DNA of 64,000 nt from NCBI RefSeq assembly GCF_020404405.1, contig NZ_JAIZDA010000003.1, positions 62,001-126,000 on the forward strand. Reading direction: 5' to 3'. Both the position numbers and the translations under genes were made by a program. Position 1 is the first letter of the stretch, and each line of letters starts with the position of its first letter. Below the pieces are notes generated by a model that ran no database searches, was not told where the DNA came from, and saw nothing but the letters and a program-made list of their open reading frames with translations. This stretch comes from Novosphingobium sp. FKTRR1 (GTDB lineage: Bacteria > Pseudomonadota > Alphaproteobacteria > Sphingomonadales > Sphingomonadaceae). Below, in pieces: positions 23,673 to 30,873 of the stretch.

Positions 23673-23971
23673 GCGGTGCGGACTTCGATCCGGCATGGGT
23701 GGAGGGGCTTCACGCCCCCGCGGTTGGTGTGCGCCTGCGAATACATTAGGCGGATGCCGCGCGCCGTGCTATTCAATCATCGCTGACGTTGGATTTCAGA
23801 CGGGTATCGGCGCATTATTCTTCTCTTTTCCGGCACGATCTGGCCTGTCCAGACACTGCCTGGAAAGTGTTGCCTGACGACGACCAATTCCTTTCACTTG
23901 ACGACATGAAGCGCATACCCGTGCCGCAATTTCGCGGTGCGGCTCCACTTGTTTCTTGAAAGGAAACGCGC
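23673..23971 (+). other. Long untranslated region upstream of cspA
   Basis: About 300 bp without a gene between the SDR and the cold-shock gene. It begins with a small stem (GGGGCTTCACGCCCC near 23710) that could end the SDR transcript. The rest is a long leader, as is usual for cold-shock mRNAs whose 5' UTR folds differently with temperature; no conserved box is recognised by eye. Confidence 0.4.
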
Positions 23972-24178
23972 ATGCCCGTTGGAACCGTAAAGTTTTTCAA
24001 TACCGACAAGGGTTATGGCTTCATTCACCCCGATGACGGTGGCCAGGACAGCTTTGTCCACATCTCGACCGTGCAAGCGGCCGGCTGGAACACCCTGAAC
24101 AAGGACCAGCGCCTGTCGTATGAAATCGAAACCGGCCGCAATGGCAAGGCTTCGGCTGTCAACCTGGTTGCTGCCTGA
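23972..24178 (+). CDS. Cold-shock domain protein, CspA family
   Basis: A 68-residue single-domain nucleic-acid-binding protein. RNP1 reads K-G-Y-G-F-I-H-P and RNP2 reads D-S-F-V-H-I-S. CspA-type proteins melt mRNA structure at low temperature or act as general RNA chaperones. The ATG has an AAAGGAAA ribosome binding site and the length is normal. A stem-loop follows 8 bp after the stop. The divergent IF-1 gene at 24.8-25.1 kb is another translation-related protein, so the region may form a small translation module. Confidence 0.95.
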   Translation: MPVGTVKFFNTDKGYGFIHPDDGGQDSFVHISTVQAAGWNTLNKDQRLSYEIETGRNGKASAVNLVAA

Positions 24179-24185
24179 ACCGGTT

Positions 24186-24219
24186 GCCGGGGCAGACGCG
24201 TAAGCGCTTCTGCCCCGGC
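24186..24219 (+). terminator. Stem-loop after cspA
   Basis: An 11-bp stem GCCGGGGCAGA (24186-24196) pairs with TCTGCCCCGGC (24209-24219), with an inner GCG/CGC pair. It lacks a T-run and lies 36 bp before the next start, so it may be a weak terminator or a processing and stability element. Confidence 0.5.
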
Positions 24220-24254
24220 GCCACCCTCATCCCCGCTCCGCGAAAGGCGCGCTC

Positions 24255-24515
24255 ATGGTCCTGTCATTCGAATTCTGTGAACGGCGGGCCGATGAAGCCG
24301 CAACAGCCGCTGCTGGATCGGCGCTGAGCAACGTCAAGGACCGCGAACTGCGCTCCGAAGCGGCATGGCGCGCGCTGGCCTACCAGATCATCGCGATTCG
24401 CAAGGCGCGCGAGGCCATCGAGGAACGCAAGGCACTCGAAGTGGCAGGTCTGATTGTGCAGGCCGACGCCGATGCGGACGACGACGGCGATGATGATGAG
24501 CCCGTTATCGATTGA
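24255..24515 (+). CDS. Small hypothetical protein with acidic tail
   Basis: An 86-residue soluble protein. Residues 1-70 are predicted mostly helical, with many Ala, Arg and Glu; the tail is strongly acidic (A-D-A-D-A-D-D-D-G-D-D-D-E-P). No domain is recognised. It is downstream of cspA in the same direction and ends at a clear terminator, so it may be co-transcribed with cspA. It could be an acidic partner of a nucleic-acid-binding protein, but that is speculation. Confidence 0.6.
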   Translation: MVLSFEFCERRADEAATAAAGSALSNVKDRELRSEAAWRALAYQIIAIRKAREAIEERKALEVAGLIVQADADADDDGDDDEPVID

Positions 24516-24565
24516 TGTGCGGCTGATCGTCCCGAACCGCTGACAACTTCCTTGGCAGAAACCAT

Positions 24566-24597
24566 GAACCCCGGAAATCTCGCGATTTCCGGGGTTC
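24566..24597 (+). terminator. Terminator after the cspA-adjacent small gene
   Basis: A 12-13-bp stem (AACCCCGGAAAT, 24567-24578, with its complement at 24585-24596) and a 4-6-nt loop, followed by CGGTTTTGT. This is a good Rho-independent terminator for plus-strand transcription. Confidence 0.75.
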
Positions 24598-24841
24598 GGT
24601 TTTGTCAGGACGACGGACGGATCGTCAGTCGACCATGGCGGCCACAAGGTGCCGCAGTTCCTGAGTGGAAAGACCGGCATGGCGCCGGGTCATCGGCCGC
24701 GCCCCAACCGGGGTTGCGCAGACCGTCAAAGTGCCGGCATCGGGCCAGCGAAACAAATGGCGCGTCTTTGCGCCAACATCATGCAAATTCATTCAAATCC
24801 TTCATGGCCGACACAAGGTGTGTCGGCCTCATTTCAAGTGT
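24598..24841. other. Intergenic stretch without a recognisable gene
   Basis: About 240 bp between the cspA-side terminator and the IF-1 stop. No reading frame here looks coding and I see no tRNA or strong repeat beyond a short GTGTCGG/CCGACAC stem near 24810-24830 that may end IF-1 transcription from the other strand. Confidence 0.4.
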
Positions 24842-25111
24842 TCAGCGCCTGAAGCCGCCGCGCTTGCGAGGAGCGCCCGGACCTGCGCCAGGGGTGCGTT
24901 CGCGAAACACGATGCGGCCCTTGGTCAGATCATATGGGGTCATTTCGACCTGCACGCGGTCGCCCACAACGCTGCGGATGCGGAAACGCCGCATCTTGCC
25001 AGCAGTATAGGCGATAATCCGGTGACCGTTTTCGAGCATGACGCCAAAACGCCCGTCGGGGTAGATTTCATCAATCTGGCCGTCGACGGCAAGCAACTCT
25101 TCTTTGGCCAA
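24842..25111 (-). CDS. infA: Translation initiation factor IF-1 variant with C-terminal extension
   Basis: An 89-residue S1/OB-fold protein matching IF-1 over residues 1-71 ([34 protein letters not shown]). A basic Gly/Pro/Arg tail of about 18 residues follows, absent from the usual 72-residue factor. The initiator must be TTG at 25111, because the family start is conserved there and no ATG is available. IF-1 occupies the ribosomal A site during initiation. The tail, the rare start codon and sequence drift suggest a second, special-purpose copy, perhaps linked with cold shock through nearby cspA. Confidence 0.85.
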   Translation of the reverse strand: MAKEELLAVDGQIDEIYPDGRFGVMLENGHRIIAYTAGKMRRFRIRSVVGDRVQVEMTPYDLTKGRIVFRERTPGAGPGAPRKRGGFRR

Positions 25112-25312
25112 CGCGGGGCGCCTTCCTGCAATGCAAATGTCCCGCAGCGCGGGAATTCGCGCGGCAGGGCCAGGAAGCATGGGGAGGAAAGTCCAGCGAG
25201 AATGGCTGAGTAGTTCCGTCGCAGGCGACGTCAGGCAAAAGCTACATAGGTCATGCCTGCACAAATTGCAATGACCGCTTCATTGCCACGAGGCGATCGG
25301 CGAACAATCGCG

Positions 25313-25723
25313 TCAGCTGTCAAGCTTCGCCTGAGGACGGCTCGGAACCTGGCTGGCGGGCGGGGTTCTTGCCAGCGGCATGTTCGAACCACGCTTTTTG
25401 GCGACATAGATGCGCATCTTGCTGCGATCATAAAGCTGTTCTTCGCCGACGATGATCTCATCAAGCAGGCCCGAATCACCCATTGCCGAAAAGCAGCCTT
25501 CAGCGGAATCCTGATCGGGAAAATCGACTTCGACGATGAGATCAAAGTCGTGATCCATCGTCGCGCCATCGATCGGCTCAAGGAAATAGCGCTCGTACCG
25601 AACGGCAAAGTCGGTGAGCACGCGCTCGACGTTAGGGCGGTGGGTCGTTTCATAGTAGGCCATGAAATCGGACCGGCTCAACCCGGCCCGACGCTTCAGG
25701 AGAATGACCACGGTGAACCCCAC
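25313..25723 (-). CDS. EthD-domain protein
   Basis: A 136-residue ferredoxin-like alpha/beta dimeric protein. The opening V-V-I-L-L-K-R-R-A-G-L-S-R-S-D-F and Y-Y-E-T-T-H-R-P are the EthD signature, and the V-E-V-D-F-P-D strand supports it. A GTG start at 25723, 5 bp after the Rieske stop and with a GGAGA ribosome binding site, is preferred; an ATG at 25783 would overlap the Rieske gene. EthD proteins assist ether or polyketide-type oxidation in catabolic clusters, often without a defined reaction. It forms an operon with Rieske (3). Confidence 0.8.
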   Translation of the reverse strand: MGFTVVILLKRRAGLSRSDFMAYYETTHRPNVERVLTDFAVRYERYFLEPIDGATMDHDFDLIVEVDFPDQDSAEGCFSAMGDSGLLDEIIVGEEQLYDRSKMRIYVAKKRGSNMPLARTPPASQVPSRPQAKLDS

Positions 25724-25728
25724 CGGAG

Positions 25729-26907
25729 TTACATCTCCGGTTTGGGCAGCGTCTTGTCGTCCTGAAGATACCAGTTCAACCATTCGTGAAAATACTGATT
25801 GCCACGCTCATTGCGACCGAACACGAGATCATCATGGGCTCCGCTTTCCAGGCCCTGCTGGATTTCCAATCCGATCAGATAGTCCTCTGTGTAAGTCACG
25901 TCACGGAAAAAATTGATCGCGGTTTCCACATTGGCACGATCTTCCTCGTCCCGAATCGGATCGCGCCGCAAATAATTCAATACTGTACGGTTCTTGTCGG
26001 GCGTGGGTCCGGGGAAAAGCTGCGCAACTTGGGTGATTTCGGGCGCGATGAAAGCCGAGACATTAGGAAACATTATGCGCACAAAATCGAAGCCGTTATT
26101 CTCCTGATTGCCCCAGTCCTCACGGGGCACATCGTCGAGCGCTTCGGCAATGCGGTGATGTGGAAAGCCGATCCGTTGGTGCGGGCCGAAGCCTTCGTAA
26201 TGCATGCAGTTTGATGGCGTGCGCGGAAAAATCGTTTCAGGGTGCAACGAAGCGAAGTGATAGCCCTCAAGGTAGCCGTCGTAAGCGATCTTCCAGTTGG
26301 CACCTTCGATCACCCGACTGCCAAGGTAGGTCCACGAACCGAAGTCGAGCGCTTCGAAGTCCTCAAGAAAGCCACGGAAATAGTCGTCAAGGTCGATCGG
26401 CGCATTGGGGGTGAGGACAACGAAGATCATGCCCGCCCGTTCTTGCGCAGGCAGTTCGCGCAGGCCCATGCCCGGCTTGTCGACATCGCCGAACTTGCTC
26501 GCCTCGGAAATGCCGATCAGCTTGCCGTCCTGACCGTAAGTCCAGCCATGGTATTTGCAGGTGAAGCGCGGGCAGTTGCCGTGGCCCTCGCTCGCGACCG
26601 GAGCGCCGCGGTGCGAACACACGTTCAGGAACGCGCGTACCTTTCCCGATTTGTCGCGATTGATCAGAACCGGCAGGCCGACCGCCTCCATCGCCTTGTA
26701 ATCGCCGGGATTGGGCAGTTCGGCAGTGAATGCCAGCATCAACGGCACTCGCTTGAACACCAGCTCGATCTCGGCCTTCCACTGGTCGCTGTCGGTATAG
26801 CTGCGGGTCGGCACGCTCAGCGTCTTGTCGGTCAGGAAGGTTTGCTTGTTGGCGACGTAATCGCGCATGATTGCAGCGACTTCGCCAATGCGCTCGATAC
26901 GGTTCAT
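25729..26907 (-). CDS. Rieske non-heme iron oxygenase, alpha subunit (3)
   Basis: A 392-residue oxygenase. The Rieske ligands are Cys97-x-His99 and Cys117-x2-His120 (C-S-H-R-G and C-K-Y-H-G). The iron site is Glu214-x2-His217-x4-His222 in E-G-Y-H-F-A-S-L-H, with Glu in the bridging position as in the two other copies. The ATG at 26907 has a GAGAGG ribosome binding site. It is the first gene of a two-gene operon with the EthD protein and divergent from an acyl-CoA ligase. It is shorter than the other two and belongs to a different branch. Substrate and reductase unknown. Confidence 0.92.
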   Translation of the reverse strand: MNRIERIGEVAAIMRDYVANKQTFLTDKTLSVPTRSYTDSDQWKAEIELVFKRVPLMLAFTAELPNPGDYKAMEAVGLPVLINRDKSGKVRAFLNVCSHRGAPVASEGHGNCPRFTCKYHGWTYGQDGKLIGISEASKFGDVDKPGMGLRELPAQERAGMIFVVLTPNAPIDLDDYFRGFLEDFEALDFGSWTYLGSRVIEGANWKIAYDGYLEGYHFASLHPETIFPRTPSNCMHYEGFGPHQRIGFPHHRIAEALDDVPREDWGNQENNGFDFVRIMFPNVSAFIAPEITQVAQLFPGPTPDKNRTVLNYLRRDPIRDEEDRANVETAINFFRDVTYTEDYLIGLEIQQGLESGAHDDLVFGRNERGNQYFHEWLNWYLQDDKTLPKPEM

Positions 26908-27004
26908 GGGTTCGGTGCCTCTCCGTGGCGGATTGTTGGGGCGGGGGCAGTCGCCCCATCCTTCGTGCAGGCGCGTATCATGCCCGCGCGCGGCGGGGCG
27001 CGGT

Positions 27005-27024
27005 AGCTGGCAAGTTTGGCAGGT
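27005..27024. promoter_or_regulatory. Candidate lux box E, Rieske (3)/acyl-CoA ligase divergent promoter
   Basis: AGCTGGCAAGTTTGGCAGGT is symmetric at 7 of 10 pairs, with a CTG-N10-CAG core, and its reverse strand ACCTGCCAAACTTGCCAGCT resembles las/rhl-type boxes. It overlaps a perfect 12-bp palindrome GCAGGTACCTGC (27019-27030). It lies 55 bp before the ligase start and about 100 bp before the Rieske start, so it could control both. Confidence 0.45.
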
Positions 27025-27079
27025 ACCTGCTTCTTTGACCAATTGGCGCAACGTCCCCGGTGTGGGCAAGGAAGCCGCC

Positions 27080-28714
27080 ATGACACAGGCGATTGCAGCA
27101 CCGTGGGACTGGGTGGAAAAACCCGCAGCGCACCAGCGCGGCTTTGCTGAAGCCTGGGCGGCAGCAGGCGCTCTCCAGACGATTGGTGCGCTGGCCGAGC
27201 AGCGGGCGGCCACCGATCCCGATTTCGTCGCGTGGATCGACGGCACCGGCCAGCTTACTTTCGCGCAGGCACTGGTGCAGGCGCGGGCACTTGCCGCCTC
27301 GCTCGCAGCGCGCGGGCTGGTCGCGGGCGATGTGATCGCGTTTCAGGTGCCCAACTGGCGCGAGGCGGCGGTGATCAACCTGGCCGCTGCGATCGGCGGG
27401 CTGGTCGTCAATCCGATAGTGCCGATCTATCGTGATGCCGAAGTCACCCAGATGCTGGGGGATTGCCGCGCGCGGGCGATCTTTGTGCCGCAGGTGTTCC
27501 GCAAGATCGACTACGCCGCCATGGCCCGCCGCGCGCAGCAGCGTTTGCCACACCTCAAGCATGTATTCACTGTGCGCGGCGAGGGGGAAGACGACTTTGC
27601 CGCACTGGTTGAGCAAGGACAGGCTCTGTCGTTCTCTCCCCCGACCGTCGATCCGCTGGCGGTCAAGCTGGTGCTCTACACCTCAGGGACCACCGGGTTG
27701 CCCAAGGGCGTGCTGCACAGTCATGTGACGTTGCAGCACATTGTTGCCCGCAGCGGTGAGCATTGGCGGCTGCGCGCGGGTGAGGCGACGCTGATGCCCT
27801 CGCCGGTGACTCACGTGTCGGGCTATGCCAACGGGCTTGAAGCGCCGCTGGTGTGCGGCGTGCGCAGCGTGCTGATGGAAAGCTGGAATGCCGACGAAGC
27901 GCTTGCCCTGATCGAGCAGCACCAATTGGTCGGAACGGTCGCGGCCACGCCGTTTTTGGTCGAACTGGCTGCTGCCGCACGCGCTTCGGGCAAGACACTG
28001 CCCAGCTTGCGTTTCTTCGCCTGTGGTGGCGCAGCGGTTCCGGCGGATCTTATTCCGGCGGCGAGCGCGGCCTTCGCCAATTGTCAGCCGTTCCGGGTGT
28101 TCGGTGCGTCCGAGGTGCCGTTGGTGACGTTTGGCTGGCCCGATGACCCGTTGCTTGCCGCCACCACCGACGGTGAAGTGATCGACTATCAGGTGCGCAT
28201 CGTCGATGGCGATGATCGGGAGGTAGCTTCGGGGCAAGAAGGCGAGATACTGGCGCGCGGCCCGGCGATGATGTTGGGCTATGCCGACGCCGCGCAGACC
28301 GATGCCGCGCTTACCGATGATGGCTTTTTCCGCACGGGCGATCTGGGCGTGCTCGACGCGGCGGGCGCGTTGACCATTACCGGCCGCAAGAAGGATCTAA
28401 TCATCCGGGGCGGCGAGAACATCTCGGCCAAGGAGATCGAGGACGTGTTGCACGGCCATCCGGCGGTGAGCGAGGCGGCAGTGGTGGCGATGCCGCACGA
28501 CCGGTTGGGCGAGGGTGTCTGCGCGTTCGTCATTCTGTCGGAACCGGCAGATGCCGCGGCGCTTGCCGCGCATGTCGGAGCCAGCGGGCTGGCGCGGCAA
28601 AAGATCCCCGAGCGCTTTGAGTTTACCGATGATTTTCCCCGTACAGCGAGCGGCAAGGTCCGCAAGGACGTGCTGCGTGCTCAAGTGGCAGAGATTGTAC
28701 GGCAGGCTACCTGA
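27080..28714 (+). CDS. AMP-forming acyl-CoA synthetase / ligase
   Basis: A 544-residue ANL-superfamily enzyme that activates a carboxylic acid to its CoA ester via an acyl-AMP. The P-loop is Y-T-S-G-T-T-G-L-P-K-G (near residue 200), followed by F-G-A-S-E-V and Y-R-T-G-D-like F-F-R-T-G-D-L-G. The hinge G-R-K-K-D-L-I-I-R-G-G-E-N-I and the catalytic Lys in R-T-A-S-G-K-V-R-K near the C-terminus are present. The ATG at 27080 has an AAGGAAG ribosome binding site. It resembles cyclohexanecarboxylate/medium-chain CoA ligases. It would supply the CoA thioester for the acyl-CoA dehydrogenases and thiolase-like enzyme of the cluster. Confidence 0.92.
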   Translation: MTQAIAAPWDWVEKPAAHQRGFAEAWAAAGALQTIGALAEQRAATDPDFVAWIDGTGQLTFAQALVQARALAASLAARGLVAGDVIAFQVPNWREAAVINLAAAIGGLVVNPIVPIYRDAEVTQMLGDCRARAIFVPQVFRKIDYAAMARRAQQRLPHLKHVFTVRGEGEDDFAALVEQGQALSFSPPTVDPLAVKLVLYTSGTTGLPKGVLHSHVTLQHIVARSGEHWRLRAGEATLMPSPVTHVSGYANGLEAPLVCGVRSVLMESWNADEALALIEQHQLVGTVAATPFLVELAAAARASGKTLPSLRFFACGGAAVPADLIPAASAAFANCQPFRVFGASEVPLVTFGWPDDPLLAATTDGEVIDYQVRIVDGDDREVASGQEGEILARGPAMMLGYADAAQTDAALTDDGFFRTGDLGVLDAAGALTITGRKKDLIIRGGENISAKEIEDVLHGHPAVSEAAVVAMPHDRLGEGVCAFVILSEPADAAALAAHVGASGLARQKIPERFEFTDDFPRTASGKVRKDVLRAQVAEIVRQAT

Positions 28715-28913
28715 AACGCTTCAGCAGCTGGTCGAATACTGCGCTCTTCCGACCGTTTTGCCAAGTCTGCCAGCATGATCATTGTTTAGCCAAAGTTCTG
28801 GCGCGCTCGATACAGACCTTGCATTGAAACGGGTTGTCGCTTGATTGTTGTCAGGCGCTCAGGCATCCTTGCGAACAGCGTTCGTCGGTCGGCGATGGCT
28901 GGGGGGAAGTCGG

Positions 28914-29138
28914 ATGGACATCAAGAGCTTTTCGCCGCTCTCGCTTCTGGCCGGGCTTGGCTTTGCGGTTATTGTCCTGTTGGTGTTGTCACCGGTTCCC
29001 GATGATGTGTTTGCGCCGGTTGCGGTCGGCTCCTTCCTCGCCGGGGCGGGAGTGTGGGAACTGATCCGTCGCATTCGCCAGAAGCCGGCAGCCGGGTCTC
29101 AAGTGGTCGAGAGTCAAGCCGGAAAGGGCGGCGAATGA
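28914..29138 (+). CDS. Small two-helix membrane protein
   Basis: A 74-residue protein with two hydrophobic stretches: residues about 9-27 (L-S-L-L-A-G-L-G-F-A-V-I-V-L-L-V-L) and about 33-52 (V-F-A-P-V-A-V-G-S-F-L-A-G). A basic R-R-I-R-Q-K segment and a polar tail follow. It is preceded by GGGGGGAAG as ribosome binding site and overlaps the following lipoprotein gene by 4 bp, so the two are co-translated. No family is recognised. Confidence 0.6.
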   Translation: MDIKSFSPLSLLAGLGFAVIVLLVLSPVPDDVFAPVAVGSFLAGAGVWELIRRIRQKPAAGSQVVESQAGKGGE

Positions 29139-29953
29139 TGCGCCGATCACTGTCTATGGTGATTGCGGCCATGTTGCTGACCACCGGTTCGCTTACGCTT
29201 GAGGGTTGCGGACAGGCGCTAATGCCAGCGGCGGCACCTCCACCTCCACCTCCACCTCCGCCGCCACCTCCGCCGCCGCCGCCTCCTCCACCAATGCCCA
29301 TTCCCACGCCTTCACCAGTCGTGGCCGAGCCTATGGTCGAGGAAGTGGTGCAGGGCTATGTCCTATCGCCCGATGATACCTGGCCCAAGGATACGGCGGG
29401 ATACGGTGTGCCCATTTTCACCACGGTGCAGCAGGCGCGCGACTTTTGTCCGGCGTTCATCGATCACGTCCGCATCGTCGGGCCTTTGAGCGGTGCCATC
29501 AAGCTGCGCGTGACCGTAAGCGGCATTCCCACGCGGATCATCCCGTTCATCTGGCCGGTCCAGTCGTGGGGCCGGGGGGATCGGGTGGACTGCGGCACGC
29601 TGGTGGCGCGCTACAACTTCACCGCTGCGCGTGCCTTCTTCGCACAGGCGCAGCGCACCATCGTCCGGCTTGGTGGTCATCCCCCAGACAAGCTGGCGGG
29701 TGGTCCATTCATTCTGGCGCGACGACTGGACACCGACCGGATAACGGTGTTCGACCTTACGCGCATTCCCCAGATCGATCAGGCGCGCTGGATCGACATC
29801 GCGCTCGACGCCATGACGCGACAGCGCAAGGCAGCCGCACAAGTCGTTCGCCCGCCATGGCGCGACCAGATGCGCGCCTATGTGTTCAGGTCAGCGCCGA
29901 GCTGGAACCGGATCATCGCGATGCTCCTGCCCGCCTACAAGGCCAAAGGCTAG
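29135..29953 (+). CDS. Proline-rich putative lipoprotein
   Basis: A 272-residue protein. A signal sequence ends in a lipobox-like L-E-G-C (Cys25), so it is probably anchored in the envelope. A run of 19 consecutive Pro (residues 35-53) then acts as a rigid spacer, followed by a compact domain of about 200 residues with Cys in F-C-P-A-F and D-C-G-T-L that could form a disulfide, and Arg/Trp-rich motifs (R-P-P-W-R-D-Q). The function is unrecognised. The Pro tract may let the domain reach across the periplasm or peptidoglycan. It overlaps the upstream small membrane-protein gene by 4 bp. Confidence 0.65.
   Translation: MMRRSLSMVIAAMLLTTGSLTLEGCGQALMPAAAPPPPPPPPPPPPPPPPPPPMPIPTPSPVVAEPMVEEVVQGYVLSPDDTWPKDTAGYGVPIFTTVQQARDFCPAFIDHVRIVGPLSGAIKLRVTVSGIPTRIIPFIWPVQSWGRGDRVDCGTLVARYNFTAARAFFAQAQRTIVRLGGHPPDKLAGGPFILARRLDTDRITVFDLTRIPQIDQARWIDIALDAMTRQRKAAAQVVRPPWRDQMRAYVFRSAPSWNRIIAMLLPAYKAKG
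29237..29293 (+). repeat. (CCACCT/CCG)-rich microsatellite encoding polyproline
   Basis: A 57-bp tract of 19 Pro codons, beginning with four CCT-CCA hexamer repeats and then CCG-rich units. Slippage in whole hexamers would change only the length of the Pro spacer without a frameshift, so the tract may vary between strains. Confidence 0.8.
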
Positions 29954-29963
29954 GCGGCGTGGC

Positions 29964-30869
29964 TCAGGTGGTGGCGACGGCCCGCAACAGGGCCAGAGCG
30001 GCAATGTGTTCCGGCCCGATCCCGCAGCAGCCGCCAAGGATCGTGGCGCCTTCGTCGGCCCATGCCCTGGCAAATGCAGCATAGCCTGTGGGCGTCAGGT
30101 CGGCGCGGATAGGGCTGAGGCCGGAATTGGCTTCGGCATCTTCGGCCATCGGCGGAAAGGCGTTGGCATAGACGCCGATGCGGATCGGACTCGCTTCGCC
30201 CAGTTCTGCGCTTGCTGCACGGACGGCGACCTGCATTGCTTCTGGCTGGCTGCAGTTGAACAACAGCGCTTCGGCGCCCAGTGCGCTTGCCAGCCGGGCC
30301 GCCGCGACAACGCTCTCGCCCGAGCGCAGCGCGGGTTCGGTCAAGGGCGCTTCATCGTGCAGCGTGAAACTGAGCCATAGGGGCTTACCCTTATCGCGCA
30401 CCAGATCGGCGACAAGTTCGGCCTCGGCCAGCGCCGACAGGGTTTCAGCCTGCCAATGATCGACATACGGCGCGAGCCCTGCCACCAGTACTTCAAGCAC
30501 CGGGCGCGCGCGGGCAAGGTCAACCAGGTCTGGACGGTACGATCCGCCGACCGGAGGCAGCGAGCCGGCCACACGGACCTTGCGCGGTGCCGCATCGGCC
30601 ACCTCGCGCGCCAGACGCCCGGCCAGATCGGCCAGTTCGCGCCCTTGCGCGGCAAAGCGATCCTCGCCGATATGGAACGGCACCACGGCATAGCTGTTGG
30701 TGGTGATCACGTCCGCGCCCGCGTTCACGTAGCGGCGGTGCACCTCGCTGACGAACTGCGGCCCCTCGATCAGCGCGAGTGCCGACCATTCGGGCTGGCG
30801 GAACGGTGCGCCACTGCGGGCGAGTTCGCGACCTGTCCCGCCGTCGAGCAGAATGAGTGTGTCGGTCAT
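29964..30869 (-). CDS. Homocysteine S-methyltransferase family protein
   Basis: A 301-residue zinc-dependent methyltransferase of the MMUM/YagD type. It opens L-L-D-G-G-T-G-R-E-L and has the zinc-binding Cys residues in F-N-C-S-Q-P and G-G-C-C-G-I-G-P. Members transfer a methyl group from S-methylmethionine or S-adenosylmethionine to homocysteine, giving methionine. It lies 4 bp after the gamma-glutamyltransferase stop, so the two form an operon linking thiol and methionine metabolism. The donor is not resolved by sequence. Confidence 0.9.
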   Translation of the reverse strand: MTDTLILLDGGTGRELARSGAPFRQPEWSALALIEGPQFVSEVHRRYVNAGADVITTNSYAVVPFHIGEDRFAAQGRELADLAGRLAREVADAAPRKVRVAGSLPPVGGSYRPDLVDLARARPVLEVLVAGLAPYVDHWQAETLSALAEAELVADLVRDKGKPLWLSFTLHDEAPLTEPALRSGESVVAAARLASALGAEALLFNCSQPEAMQVAVRAASAELGEASPIRIGVYANAFPPMAEDAEANSGLSPIRADLTPTGYAAFARAWADEGATILGGCCGIGPEHIAALALLRAVATT

Positions 30870-30873
30870 GGTC

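Noticed and set aside
27019-27030. Perfect palindrome GCAGGTACCTGC as a separate operator
   Set aside because: It overlaps box E and is shorter; I cannot tell whether it is an independent site, so it is noted only within box E.
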